A stretch of DNA of 39,610 bases from Oscillospiraceae bacterium (GCA_015067715.1 SVLY01000020.1:1-39610), one strand, 5' to 3'; positions 1 through 8,314 are shown, counted from the stretch's first letter. Numbers and translations are program-made. The notes: a model not told the origin generated them from the letters alone.

Positions 1-220
1 GAAATGTAGGGACGCCCCTCCCGGGGCGTCCGGAAAAGGTCTCCTTGGGCACAATGTCGCCGGGAAAGGTAGCAGGGATGATACGCCAAACGGGCGAACG
101 CAGTTCGCCCCTACGGTGTACGGCTTAACTTTCTGCCCGTAGGGGAGGATTCCATATCCCCCCAAAACGTTTCGGCGGGAGCAAGCCCCCGCCCTACTCC
201 AAGCGGAGTATCACGCAACT

Positions 221-340
221 CTATTCGCCTGACGGCGAATTATATTGTGCCTTCGGCACAGTTATATTTGCTTCGCAGTTATATTCGCCTGACGGCGAGT
301 TATATTGTGCCTTCGGCACAGTTTTATTTGCTTCGCAAGT
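221..340. repeat. Two 60-bp tandem copies of hairpin modules
   Basis: Positions 221-280 and 281-340 match with about five differences in 60 bases. Each copy strings together three tiny palindromes (CGCCTGACGGCG, GTGCCTTCGGCAC and GCTTCGC) separated by TTATATT-like spacers. The same modules, in a slightly different number and order, recur in the inverted copy at about 37860-38000. Confidence 0.8.
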
Positions 341-371
341 TTATGGGCGAATAGAATATCACTTAACAGAC

Positions 372-413
372 AAAAAGAAAGAGAAGACTCGTTATGATAC
401 GAATCTTCTCTTT
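372..413 (-). terminator. Terminator of the PII-like/DUF1538 operon
   Basis: The arms AAAGAGAAGACTCGT (378-392) and its partner (399-413, one mismatch) form a 15-bp stem with a 6-base loop. Read on the minus strand it is followed by a T-rich tract (complement of 371-377). It lies 46 bases past the stop of the PII-like gene and forms the inner end of the repeat. Confidence 0.75.
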
Positions 414-458
414 TCTGTTGCTCGGTGGGTTTGGGCTGCCGGTTCTTTGCGGATCGGT

Positions 459-1133
459 CTATTTTGTGGGGTCGAATTCACGAAGGCCTGCAACGGAGGA
501 GATGGGAAGGGAGAAGGTGATCGCGCCGGCAGGGGTATGCGTGCCGGTCTGCTCCATTATAGAGCGCATAATGCTTGCCTTCTGCTCGCTCTTTGCGGCG
601 ATGAGGATGACCTCTTTCTCGTTTGCAAGGGAAACGCCCAGGAATTTTTCGGCGGTTTTTGCGCCGCTTCCCTTTGCGTGAAGAACGGTGCCGCCCTGGG
701 CTCCGCCGGCTCTGGCGGCGTTCATAACGTCGTCCATATAGCTTTGGTTGAGAACCACGATAATGAGCTCGTAGTCAAAATTGCCCTCCGGGGCTCCGCC
801 GCCGGTGGTGGAATTGTTTGTAAGGTAAGCCAAGGTTTTTCCTCCTCCCACGCTTTTAACGGGAACTGCCATAAGAATGCCGTTTCCGGGTATGTCGATG
901 AAAAGCTTTCGCTTTGCGTTTTTGATAAGCTGGTTTGTTTTGTCGCCGGTGGCGACGGTGGCAAGGATCGTTTTTTCTGAAGCAACGAGCCCGTAAATTG
1001 CAAGCTGTTCGGCGGTGGCCGTTCCGTGCCCCATGAGGGTGAGGACCATGGGCAGGTCCAGCTCGCGGTAGAGCGAGTTCATTATTTCGGCATTTTCACG
1101 GTCAACGACCGACAGTACAAAGTTTAAAGCCAA
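459..1133 (-). CDS. PII-like (GlnB-superfamily) protein, apparently with two tandem domains
   Basis: Probable nucleotide-sensing regulator of the PII superfamily, 224 residues, about twice the usual 110. The second half (about 118-217) is PII-like, with GGTVLHAKG at 147-155 where the T-loop region would begin and a beta-strand EVILIAAK near 174. The first half (1-105) has the same strand order in weaker form, so one chain may mimic two PII subunits. The start is TTG, preceded by GGGAGGTGA at good spacing. It follows the stop of the DUF1538 gene directly, which suggests translational coupling. PII-like proteins next to DUF1538 membrane proteins are a recurrent bacterial pairing, which suggests that it gates that protein. 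The ligand is unknown. Confidence is good for the family, moderate for the duplication. Confidence 0.75.
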   Translation of the reverse strand: MALNFVLSVVDRENAEIMNSLYRELDLPMVLTLMGHGTATAEQLAIYGLVASEKTILATVATGDKTNQLIKNAKRKLFIDIPGNGILMAVPVKSVGGGKTLAYLTNNSTTGGGAPEGNFDYELIIVVLNQSYMDDVMNAARAGGAQGGTVLHAKGSGAKTAEKFLGVSLANEKEVILIAAKSEQKASIMRSIMEQTGTHTPAGAITFSLPISSVAGLREFDPTK

Positions 1134-2654
1134 TTACTTCACCTCCCAAAGCTCGATGATCTCGGTATCGCCGTAGACAGGCGCGTCCTCTGTCTCGCTG
1201 GGGCTCTTCAGCCGGAAAACAACGCCCATGATCTGGATGGTGATAAGGGGCATCATTGCGACGAGGGCAACGAGTCCGAAGGCGTCGGTCAGGATGTTTC
1301 CGCCGGAGGCCTGGCAGGCGCCCATTGCAAAGGGGAGCATGAAGGTAGCGGTCATGGGGCCGGAGGTGACACCGCCGGAGTCGAAGGCGATGGCGGTAAA
1401 CATGGGCGGAACGAAAAACGTGAGGGCAAGGGCGATCACGTAGCCCGGAACGACGAACCAGAGAATGCTTATTCCGGTCTGGACCCGGACCATGGCAAGT
1501 CCCATTGCCGCGGCGATGGCGATGGAAAGGGCGATCTTCATTGAGGTCTTTGACACAGCGCCTGCGCTTATCTCTTCTACCTGAGTGGTGAGCACGTGGA
1601 CGGCAGGCTCTGCGGAGACCACGAACCAGCCGATAACGGCGGCGATGGGAATGATAAGGTATTTTGTCCAGCCCTCGGCAAGGTTGCCGCCCAGAATGGT
1701 GCCCAGAGAGGAGAAGCCCAGATTGACGCCGGACAGGAAGAGCACGAGTCCCGCATAGGTGAAGATAAGCCCCAGCATTATTCTCGCAAAGGGGAGCTTG
1801 CGGAGCTTCAGGGAAAAGACCTGGAAGAGCAGAAAAAAGGCGATGATGGGGGCAAGAGCTATGGCGACCTCCAGCATGTAGTGGGGAATGCCGTGGAGAT
1901 AGGCCTGGCCAAGCTCAACGGTGTTGGAATAGTTTGCGGAGATGGCGGCGGTGATATCTTCCATTTCGCCGCGGTAGACAAAGCCCAGAATGAGCACCGC
2001 AAGAATGGGACCTACGGAGCAGAGGGCGACCAGACCGAAGCTGTCCGCCTCGGCGTTTTTGTCGCTTCGGATGGCGGCAACGCCCACGCCCAGAGCCATG
2101 ATGAAGGGGACGGTCATAGGTCCGGTTGTAACGCCGCCGGAGTCAAAGGCGACGCTTAGGTAGTTGGGGTCGGAAAAAGCCGCCAGCAGAAAAACCAGTC
2201 CGTAGCATATCAGAAGCACCCATCTGAGCTGAATGCCAAAGAGAATACGGAGCATACACGCCGCAAGGAACAGACCAACACCCACGGAAACCGTTATTAT
2301 GAGAACGTTGGTGTCGATATGGGGGACGTTTTTGGCGAGAACCTGAAGGTCGGGCTCGGCAACCGTGATTATGATGCCCAAAAGAAAGCTTATGCCAAGG
2401 ATCAGCCAAAGCTTTTTGGATTTTGTGAGCTTTGAGCCGATGAGGTTGCCGATCTGGGTCATGGAGCTTTCTGAGCCAAAGGTGAAAAGACCGAGCCCGA
2501 GAATTATCATGACCGTGCCGATGACAAAGGAGAGCATAAGGTCCGTTGACATGGGAGCCACCGTGAAGCACAGGACGACAACCACCAGCGCCACCGGCAG
2601 AACGGATACCAACGCTTCTTTCAGTTTTTTTGACAGTTCTCTTGTAAAGACCAA
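1134..2654 (-). CDS. DUF1538 integral membrane protein, putative transporter
   Basis: Polytopic membrane protein of about 506 residues with two homologous halves. Each half carries the signature FDSGGVT(T/S)GPMT, at about 170-184 and 424-438, typical of DUF1538 proteins, with many hydrophobic segments in between. DUF1538 members are thought to be transporters, but the substrate is not established. The frame is open to a TTG at 2675, but the Shine-Dalgarno GGAGGGG (2660-2666 complement) lies inside that extension and points to the TTG at 2654 with 7-base spacing, which I chose. A promoter lies at 2702-2730. It is followed without a gap by the PII-like gene, suggesting regulation of transport by a bound nucleotide. 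The C-terminal tail after about residue 480 is polar and probably cytosolic. Confidence 0.8.
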   Translation of the reverse strand: MVFTRELSKKLKEALVSVLPVALVVVVLCFTVAPMSTDLMLSFVIGTVMIILGLGLFTFGSESSMTQIGNLIGSKLTKSKKLWLILGISFLLGIIITVAEPDLQVLAKNVPHIDTNVLIITVSVGVGLFLAACMLRILFGIQLRWVLLICYGLVFLLAAFSDPNYLSVAFDSGGVTTGPMTVPFIMALGVGVAAIRSDKNAEADSFGLVALCSVGPILAVLILGFVYRGEMEDITAAISANYSNTVELGQAYLHGIPHYMLEVAIALAPIIAFFLLFQVFSLKLRKLPFARIMLGLIFTYAGLVLFLSGVNLGFSSLGTILGGNLAEGWTKYLIIPIAAVIGWFVVSAEPAVHVLTTQVEEISAGAVSKTSMKIALSIAIAAAMGLAMVRVQTGISILWFVVPGYVIALALTFFVPPMFTAIAFDSGGVTSGPMTATFMLPFAMGACQASGGNILTDAFGLVALVAMMPLITIQIMGVVFRLKSPSETEDAPVYGDTEIIELWEVK

Positions 2655-2701
2655 AAAATCCCCTCCGTCCGGCAATGTAAAATGCGGTATAACATACTAA
2701 T

Positions 2702-2730
2702 ATTATACATGGTAAAAAAGCAATTTGCAA
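2702..2730 (-). promoter_or_regulatory. Promoter for the DUF1538/PII-like operon
   Basis: On the minus strand, TTGCAA (2730-2725) and a perfect TATAAT (2707-2702) are separated by 17 bases. The expected transcript starts about 40 bases upstream of the TTG start. Confidence 0.65.
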
Positions 2731-2871
2731 GTAATCGGGGCTAATATTCATTAAAAGGTTACAAATATGGCAAAATGTCGAAAAAACCGTCTGCGGATGG
2801 GCAGTTACTGTGCATAATGCGGACGGGGCAAAAAAACTGCGGCCGGAACAGGGGAGGGGCGCAATGCCTTG

Positions 2872-2900
2872 TGGACAATTGTGTTTTATTGTGGTATAAT
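2872..2900 (+). promoter_or_regulatory. Promoter for ruvCAB
   Basis: TGGACA (2872-2877) and a perfect TATAAT (2895-2900) are spaced by 17 bases. The GTG start of ruvC follows 33 bases later. Confidence 0.7.
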
Positions 2901-2932
2901 TACTTTGAGTTTGCAGGCGGAGGCGTTTTGGT

Positions 2933-3445
2933 GTGATAATTCTCGGTATCGACCCCGGTGTGGGGATAGTCGGATACGGCGCTCTCGTTTGCGGAAGGGG
3001 AGTTGGCAGGGGACATATTTCCCCCCTTGGCCACGGCGTTATAACTACGCCCCCAAATTCCGAAATATGCTCCCGTCTTGAGGAGATATATACGGACATG
3101 CTGGCTCTTATTGACAAATTCAAACCCGATGCCGCCGCTGTGGAGGAGCTGTTTTTCGTTCAGAACACCACCACGGGCATCCCCGTTGCCCAGGCCCGGG
3201 GAGTTATTCTTCTTGCGCTCACCCAGAAAAAGATCCCTGTTTTTGAATACACTCCGCTTCAGGTGAAAATGGCCATGACGGGTTACGGCAAGGCCACGAA
3301 AAAACAGATGATGGACCAGGTGACCATGCGCCTGGGACTTTCCGAAACGCCGCACCCGGACGATGCGGCGGATGCGCTGGCAATTGCGCTTTGCCATGCG
3401 TTTACGGCTTCAAGCGCCATGACTTCCGTGAGAAGGGGGATTTAG
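2933..3445 (+). CDS. ruvC: Holliday junction resolvase RuvC
   Basis: Endonuclease that resolves Holliday junctions by paired nicks together with the RuvAB motor. The 170-residue length is normal. It has the N-terminal catalytic motif GIDPGVG with Asp7, the VEELFF motif near residue 62 carrying a catalytic Glu, and a C-terminal HPDDAADALAIAL motif carrying the remaining acidic residues of the RNase H-like site. The start is GTG after a GCGGAGG-type site. It is the first gene of ruvC-ruvA-ruvB, with 3 bases before ruvA, a standard complete operon. Nothing is missing. Confidence 0.97.
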   Translation: MIILGIDPGVGIVGYGALVCGRGVGRGHISPLGHGVITTPPNSEICSRLEEIYTDMLALIDKFKPDAAAVEELFFVQNTTTGIPVAQARGVILLALTQKKIPVFEYTPLQVKMAMTGYGKATKKQMMDQVTMRLGLSETPHPDDAADALAIALCHAFTASSAMTSVRRGI

Positions 3446-3448
3446 CAG

Positions 3449-4045
3449 ATGTTTTACTATATCGAAGGAAACGTTGCCATAGTTGAGGACGGTGTTGTGG
3501 TTCTGGACTGCGGCGGCGTTGGCTATAAGCTGGGGGTCTCCCGCACCTCAATGGCCAGAGCCAAGGTGGGACAGCGGCTGAGGCTCTACACGGTGGTAAA
3601 CATCCGGGAGGATGCCTTTGACCTCTACGGCTTCCCCGAAAAAGAGGAGAAAAAATTCTTTCTCATGCTCACCGACATAACCGGCGTGGGACCCAAGGCG
3701 GCGCTGGCCATACTTTCCTGTGCCACTCCGGACAAGCTTGCCCTTGCAATTATGACCGGGGACGAAAAGCTTCTCACAAGCGCCCAGGGCGTTGGCAAAA
3801 AGCTGGCTCAGAGGATCATTCTTGAGCTGAGAGACAAGGTCGCAAAGGAGACCGACTCCGCTCCGGCAGATTTCGCCGTTGCGGCAGAGGTTGTGGCAAA
3901 CGCCTCCGGTTCGCGCTCCAGCGCGGTATCTGCACTGATGGTGCTGGGCTATTCCCGTCAGGAGGCTCTGGCCGCAGTTGCCACGGTGGGCGAAGAGGTA
4001 ACCGTTACCGAAGAGATAATCCGACTTGCGCTGAAGAACACCTGA
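3449..4045 (+). CDS. ruvA: Holliday junction DNA helicase subunit RuvA
   Basis: Tetrameric Holliday-junction-binding protein that loads RuvB. At 198 residues it is full length: an N-terminal OB-fold (about 1-65), a central helix-hairpin-helix region (ITGVGPKAALAIL around 76-88 and GVGKKLAQRIILEL around 111-124), a flexible linker rich in Ala and Ser, and a C-terminal UBA-like domain (about 150-198) that contacts RuvB. An AGGGGGAT site within the end of ruvC serves its ATG. It lies between ruvC and ruvB. Confidence 0.97.
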   Translation: MFYYIEGNVAIVEDGVVVLDCGGVGYKLGVSRTSMARAKVGQRLRLYTVVNIREDAFDLYGFPEKEEKKFFLMLTDITGVGPKAALAILSCATPDKLALAIMTGDEKLLTSAQGVGKKLAQRIILELRDKVAKETDSAPADFAVAAEVVANASGSRSSAVSALMVLGYSRQEALAAVATVGEEVTVTEEIIRLALKNT

Positions 4046-4064
4046 TTGAAGGGAGGCACGGACC

Positions 4065-5114
4065 TTGGCAATTCTTTTTGAAGACGACAGCAGCGAGAGA
4101 ATACTCTCTCCCTCAAAGGGCTTTGAGGACGTTAATATCGACAATGCCCTGCGCCCCAGACAGCTTGGGGACTATCTTGGCCAGGAAAAGGTCAAGAGCC
4201 TGCTCAGCGTATATATCGACGCCGCAAGACTCAGGGGAGAGCCCCTTGACCACTGCCTGCTCTACGGCCCTCCGGGTCTGGGTAAGACCACTCTTGCGGG
4301 CATTATCGCCGCAGAGATGGGGGTTCAGATCCGTGTTACCTCCGGCCCTGCCATTGAAAAGGGCAAGGATCTTGCAACTCTGCTTTCAAAGCTGGGGGAG
4401 AACGACATTCTGTTTATAGACGAGATCCACCGCCTTAACCCTGCCGTGGAGGAGGTTTTGTACCCCGCCATGGAGGACTACGCCTTTGACATTATCATGG
4501 GCAAGGGCATGGGTGCGGAATCTCTGCGGATCCAGCTTCCCCGGTTCACACTTATCGGCGCCACCACCAGAGCCGGTCTGCTCACAAGCCCTCTGCGCGA
4601 CCGCTTCGGCGTTTTGCTGAGACTTGAGATGTACTCCCCCCAGGAGCTTGCAAAGATAGTCACCCGTTCTGCAGGCATACTTCAGATACGCATTGAGCCC
4701 GCAGGCGCTCTTGAAATCGCCAGGCGTTCCCGGGGTACTCCCCGAATTGCAAACAGGCTTTTGCGCCGTGTGAGGGACTTTGCCCAGGTGAAGGCCTCCG
4801 GCGTTATAACCAGGGACGTGGCGGATGCGGCGCTTTCTGCCCTTGAGATCGACTCGCTGGGGCTTGACAATATCGACAGGCTCATGCTGGAGAGCATTAT
4901 TAAAAACTACGCCGGCGGACCCGTTGGACTTGAGACCCTTGCCGCAACTGTGGGAGAGGACGCCTCCACCATTGAGGACGTTTACGAGCCCTATCTCATG
5001 CAGCTGGGCTTTTTGGCCCGTACTCCCAGAGGCCGCTGTGCCACACCCGGAGCGTACCGCCATCTCGGTCTGCGCTACGAGGGCAGGGAGGATCTTCAGA
5101 CCACTTTGACCTGA
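4065..5114 (+). CDS. ruvB: Holliday junction branch migration ATPase RuvB
   Basis: Hexameric AAA+ motor that drives branch migration. It has 349 residues, with Walker A GPPGLGKT at 68-75, Walker B with DEIHR at 119-123, sensor 1 IGATTRAG near 165-172, and a C-terminal winged-helix domain from about residue 260. The start is TTG (TTG GCA ATT CTT) behind GGGAGG. It closes the ruvCAB operon and is followed by a bidirectional terminator. No anomaly is seen. Confidence 0.97.
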   Translation: MAILFEDDSSERILSPSKGFEDVNIDNALRPRQLGDYLGQEKVKSLLSVYIDAARLRGEPLDHCLLYGPPGLGKTTLAGIIAAEMGVQIRVTSGPAIEKGKDLATLLSKLGENDILFIDEIHRLNPAVEEVLYPAMEDYAFDIIMGKGMGAESLRIQLPRFTLIGATTRAGLLTSPLRDRFGVLLRLEMYSPQELAKIVTRSAGILQIRIEPAGALEIARRSRGTPRIANRLLRRVRDFAQVKASGVITRDVADAALSALEIDSLGLDNIDRLMLESIIKNYAGGPVGLETLAATVGEDASTIEDVYEPYLMQLGFLARTPRGRCATPGAYRHLGLRYEGREDLQTTLT

Positions 5115-5127
5115 GAAGAAAAAAACG

Positions 5128-5162
5128 ATCCCCGTAAGATATGCTTCTTACGGGGATTTTTT
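5128..5162. terminator. Bidirectional terminator between ruvB and folT-folC
   Basis: An 11-bp stem ATCCCCGTAAG (5128-5138) pairs with CTTACGGGGAT (5147-5157) around an 8-base loop. It is flanked by a T run on the plus strand and an A run before it, so it can stop both converging genes. Confidence 0.85.
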
Positions 5163-5164
5163 CT

Positions 5165-7042
5165 TCAGTTCAGTTTGTTCAGCGCGGCTTTTATTTGGCC
5201 GATGGAATAGAGGGAACCGAAACAGAGCACCGCTCCCTCGCGTCCTGCAAGGGCGAGAGCCTTTTCAACGCCGGAGGCGATATCGGCCGCGGCGGAAGCT
5301 TTGGCTCCCCGTTTTGTCAGGTGAAGAGCCAGCTTTTCCGCATCAAGACACCGGGGGTTTGGAGGGGTGATGCAGATAAATTCGCTGACCCGGGGAATCA
5401 TTTTTTCGTACATGGCGCCGTAGTCCTTGTCCGCAAGAACGCCCGTGAGTGCGACGGTCTTTTTGTCGGAGAGGTATTCCTCTGCGTTTGCGGCCAGAGC
5501 GTCAAAACACTGGGGATTGTGACCGCCGTCAATGATGAAGAGCGGTTCCTGCCGGACTATCTCAAACCGTCCGGGCCAGCTTACGCTTTCAAGTCCGCGG
5601 ACGAGGGCAGACTCGCTCACGTTGAAGCCTGCGTCTCTGAGGCATTCCAGCGCGGTGATGGCAACGACGGCGTTTTTACGCTGGTGTTCCCCGAGAAGGG
5701 GAAGGAAAAGCTCTTTTTCCCCGTCCAGGATGAGCTTTTGTCCGGAGAGATCCCGGGAAACGATCTCTGCGCGGGAGAAGTCTGCAACGGTGAGGGGGCA
5801 GTTTTTTTCATTGCAGACCCTGCGGACCGTCTCTTCAACTCCGGGATCGGAGGGGTAGAGCACGGCGCGGCAGCCGGGCTTGATTATGCCGGATTTTTCA
5901 AGAGCGATCTTTTCGGGTGTGTCCCCCAAAAAGTCCGTGTGGTCAAGGCCGATATTGGTGAGCACGGCAACCTCCGGAGCGCCGATAACGTTGGTTGCGT
6001 CCTGTCGGCCGCCCATTCCGGCCTCGAGCACCGCAAAGTCGCACCTGCTTCTGCGGAAGTGCTCAAATGCCATGCAGCAGAGCTGTTCGAATTCCGTGGG
6101 AGGAGCGGTCATTTTTGAGGCAATGCGGCGTACGTATTCGGCAACGGAGACCAGCTCGGCATCCGTTACGTCGCGGCCGTTTATGCGGAGCTGTTCGTTG
6201 AGCCTTTCAATGCAGGGGGAGGTGAACAGGCCTGTGCGGTAGCCCTGGGCGGTCAGGACTGAGGCGATCATTGCACCGGTGCTTCCCTTGCCGTTTGTTC
6301 CGGCGAGGTGGATGAACCTCAGCTTCTTTTCCGGGTTGCCCATGAGAGCCAGCATTTCTCTTATGCGCTCAAGCCCGGGAACGCTGCCCTTTAAGCGAAG
6401 GTGGGCAAAATAGCTCTCAACTCCGGCAAGGTCGGTGATTTTGCCCGCGTCCCTTATTCTTTTCGGCGGCCACACCCGGAGACTGGCAAAAAGACCGGTT
6501 TTGAAAAGCAGGCAGAGAAGCAGGACGTTAACGGCAAATACCACCGCAAACTGGGCGCTTCGCGTGCCAAGGAAGAACAGCACGCCGTCCCGGAAGGAAT
6601 TTTCAACGGCAGGATCGTACCTGTAAAAATAGGCAAGGGCAAAGCTTTGGTAGAGGATCGAGCCCAGCACCACAGGGGGCACGAAGCCGGAGCAGATCCA
6701 GGGAAGGCTTCGGCGGGGGACTCTGCGGAGGAACAGGAGTCTCACCAGACCGCCGAAAACTCCGTAGAGTATGGGAGGAACGGAAAGCACGGGGTTGTAG
6801 CCAAAGGGGGACAGCAGACATCCGATGAAGTCTGCGGAAAAGCCCACCAGTCCGCCTGCAAGGGGTCCGAAGAGTAGTCCTGCGAGGTAGACCGGCAGAG
6901 AGTCGATGGAGTAGCGGGAAAACGCGTTTGGCGCAAGGGCGGCCAGACGGGCAAAAACTATTGCCAGGGCGCAGAGCAGTGCGCTGTAGGCAAGAGTGCG
7001 GGTGGTGAGCCGTCTTTTTGACGGTGCGGGGGTGTTTTTCAT
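5165..7042 (-). CDS. FolT-FolC fusion: folate ECF transporter S component joined to folylpolyglutamate synthase
   Basis: A single 625-residue polypeptide. Residues about 12-185 form a six-helix ECF-type substrate-binding membrane subunit resembling FolT (YSIDSLPVYLAGLLFGP, GFSADFIGCLLSPFGYNP). After a short basic linker (about 186-203), residues 204-625 are a complete FolC (folylpolyglutamate/dihydrofolate synthase) with P-loop GTNGKGS at 248-254, the LNEQLRINGR segment, LEAGMGGRQDATN and the Mur-ligase-like C-terminal domain (SWPGRFEIV, IDGGHNP). The ATG is preceded by AAGGAGA. The two functions are related: folate captured by the S component is glutamylated inside the cell and so retained. 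The shared EcfA and EcfT subunits are not in the window. The upstream THF riboswitch independently confirms the folate role. No stop codon or frameshift lies at the junction. Confidence 0.9.
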   Translation of the reverse strand: MKNTPAPSKRRLTTRTLAYSALLCALAIVFARLAALAPNAFSRYSIDSLPVYLAGLLFGPLAGGLVGFSADFIGCLLSPFGYNPVLSVPPILYGVFGGLVRLLFLRRVPRRSLPWICSGFVPPVVLGSILYQSFALAYFYRYDPAVENSFRDGVLFFLGTRSAQFAVVFAVNVLLLCLLFKTGLFASLRVWPPKRIRDAGKITDLAGVESYFAHLRLKGSVPGLERIREMLALMGNPEKKLRFIHLAGTNGKGSTGAMIASVLTAQGYRTGLFTSPCIERLNEQLRINGRDVTDAELVSVAEYVRRIASKMTAPPTEFEQLCCMAFEHFRRSRCDFAVLEAGMGGRQDATNVIGAPEVAVLTNIGLDHTDFLGDTPEKIALEKSGIIKPGCRAVLYPSDPGVEETVRRVCNEKNCPLTVADFSRAEIVSRDLSGQKLILDGEKELFLPLLGEHQRKNAVVAITALECLRDAGFNVSESALVRGLESVSWPGRFEIVRQEPLFIIDGGHNPQCFDALAANAEEYLSDKKTVALTGVLADKDYGAMYEKMIPRVSEFICITPPNPRCLDAEKLALHLTKRGAKASAAADIASGVEKALALAGREGAVLCFGSLYSIGQIKAALNKLN

Positions 7043-7068
7043 TCAGCGGTCTCCTTGAAAAATAAGAA

Positions 7069-7105
7069 CAAAAAAACCATGTTCCGACAGAATGCGGGAA
7101 CATGG
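7069..7105 (-). terminator. Riboswitch-controlled leader terminator
   Basis: On the minus strand, CCATGTTCC (7105-7097) pairs with GGAACATGG (7085-7077), followed by seven T residues. It lies between the THF aptamer and the folT-folC start. The sequence CTCCCCAT (7109-7102), which overlaps the first arm, is complementary to ATGGGGAG (7226-7219) within the aptamer, giving an alternative antiterminator pairing. Confidence 0.85.
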
Positions 7106-7164
7106 GGAGGTTTTTTTGTACAGTTACCAATAACCGCCGTAAAAAGGCGGTCATCCGCTATTAA

Positions 7165-7263
7165 AACAGCGGGTGCGGAAGCCTCACCGCGGAAAGAATT
7201 CCTTCGTCCGTCACACAACTCCCCATTCTGACGGCACTTTACGCGAGGTCTCCTACTCTGTTC
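7165..7263 (-). promoter_or_regulatory. THF (tetrahydrofolate) riboswitch aptamer
   Basis: The minus strand contains the hallmark segments of the THF-I class in order: GAGTAGG, CGCGTAAAGTG, GGACGAAGG, CCGCGGTGAGG, then GCACCCGCTGTT. A closing P1 helix pairs AACAG (7263-7259) with CTGTT (7169-7165). It precedes a terminator and a folate transport/polyglutamylation gene, the classic context for this riboswitch. High tetrahydrofolate is expected to favour termination. Confidence 0.93.
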
Positions 7264-7270
7264 ATATAAT

Positions 7271-7299
7271 ACTATACAACTAAAACTCCCGTTTGTAAA
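7271..7299 (-). promoter_or_regulatory. Promoter for the riboswitch and folT-folC
   Basis: On the minus strand, TTTACA (7299-7294) and TATAGT (7276-7271) are spaced by 17 bases, just upstream of the riboswitch P1 helix. Confidence 0.65.
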
Positions 7300-7408
7300 G
7301 CCCGAATTTTGGTTTTGGGGAAAGTTTATTGAATATGCCGAAAAAACGGAGGCCTCCGGATGCGGAGGACAAAACCTATATATTCGTTTGGAAAATGACA
7401 GAATACTG

Positions 7409-7437
7409 TAGATTTTTCCCTTTGGGTGTGGTATAAT
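7409..7437 (+). promoter_or_regulatory. Probable extended -10 promoter for queG
   Basis: A perfect TATAAT at 7432-7437 is preceded by TGG, which makes an extended -10 element. The -35 match (TAGATT at 7409-7414, 17-base spacing) is weak. Confidence 0.55.
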
Positions 7438-7480
7438 ATATAACCGTGCCGCTTAAAAACTTTTGAGAGTTGGGCTTTTG

Positions 7481-8314
7481 ATGTACAAAGCTTTGGAAGG
7501 ATACCTTGCCGAAAAATACGGCGCACGGTGCGCCGTTCTCGGCGGAGAGGATTTTTTGTCCTGTGTTGTGAATAAAAGACGGGCAGAGGGTTACCGCTCG
7601 GCAATTTTTGCGGTGTTTCCCTATTATTCCGGTGGGCGTGAGGGAAAAATATCCCTTTACGCAAGGTTTGAGGATTACCACGAAGTCATCACCCGTGCCC
7701 TTTGTGAGGCGGCAAAGCTTTATCTGCCCCCGGACATAAATTACCGCGCCTGTGCGGACGTGTCGCCGTTGAACGAGGTACGGGGCGCGGCTCTCTCCGG
7801 GCTTGGGTGCGTGGGCAAAAACGGCCTGCTTATCACCCCGGAATACGGAAGCTACGTCTTTATCGGCGAGCTGATGCTCTCATGTGAGGCGGAAGCTTCC
7901 CCGGGAGAGCTTTCCTCCTGCCTTGAATGCGGGAGGTGTGCCGGGGCCTGTCCCACGGGGGCAATAGATGGCAGGGGAGAGTGTCTTTCTTCTCTCACCC
8001 AGAAAAAGCGGCTTACCCCCGAGGAAGAGGCCGTTATTGCAAGGTGCGGCATGGAGTGGGGCTGTGACAGGTGCCAGACCGTGTGCCCCATGAACAAAAA
8101 TGCGAAAAAAACCGCCATCCCGGAGTTTTCGGGGATGACGGTCTCGGAAATAACGGAGTTTGACACCGCCGGGCTCACCGACGGGGAGATAACGGAAAAA
8201 TATGCTCACCGCGCATTTACCTGGCGCGGTGCGGCGGTGATACGTCGGAACGAGGCTATCGTTTCAGGCGGAGCACCTTCGGCAGAGGACCGTAGCCCAG
8301 ACGGCGGAAATTGA
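7481..8314 (+). CDS. queG: Epoxyqueuosine reductase QueG, short form
   Basis: Cobalamin- and 4Fe-4S-dependent enzyme that reduces epoxyqueuosine to queuosine in tRNA. About 277 residues. It has the Asp-containing motif DVSPLNE (Asp93), the ferredoxin-like cluster motifs CLECGRCAGACP (147-158) and CDRCQTVCP (195-203), and the GLGCVGKNG loop typical of QueG. It is shorter than the E. coli enzyme (about 380): the C-terminal HEAT-like extension is absent and the N-terminus is reduced, as in many clostridial versions. The frame opens at a TTG (7463), but the ATG at 7481 seems better; neither has a strong ribosome binding site. Its last 59 bases overlap the convergent glycosyltransferase gene. Confidence 0.85.
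   Translation: MYKALEGYLAEKYGARCAVLGGEDFLSCVVNKRRAEGYRSAIFAVFPYYSGGREGKISLYARFEDYHEVITRALCEAAKLYLPPDINYRACADVSPLNEVRGAALSGLGCVGKNGLLITPEYGSYVFIGELMLSCEAEASPGELSSCLECGRCAGACPTGAIDGRGECLSSLTQKKRLTPEEEAVIARCGMEWGCDRCQTVCPMNKNAKKTAIPEFSGMTVSEITEFDTAGLTDGEITEKYAHRAFTWRGAAVIRRNEAIVSGGAPSAEDRSPDGGN

Larger units (their letters stand above)
1..417. repeat. Palindrome-rich dispersed repeat, left copy
   Basis: This stretch is almost identical, in reverse complement, to positions 37775-38214. It is a mosaic of short palindromes: a GC-rich hairpin at about 10-31, a GGGCGAAC/GTTCGCCC hairpin near 91-110, a GTAGGGGAGG hairpin near 139-165, a GGCGGGAG/CCCCGCC hairpin near 175-194, then an AT-rich array of small hairpins. 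It ends in the terminator of the upstream minus-strand operon. It may extend beyond base 1. No coding capacity is convincing here; the small open frame at 394-681 is antisense to the PII-like gene. I read it as a dispersed intergenic element; similar units are common in clostridial genomes, but the family name is not known to me. Confidence 0.85.

Noticed and set aside
447-980. A 177-codon plus-strand frame opposite the PII-like gene.
   Set aside because: Shadow of the real minus-strand gene; no domain and no ribosome binding site.
2143-3123. A 326-codon minus-strand frame across DUF1538 and ruvC.
   Set aside because: It overlaps two well-supported genes and both promoters; the protein is low-complexity and without a known fold.
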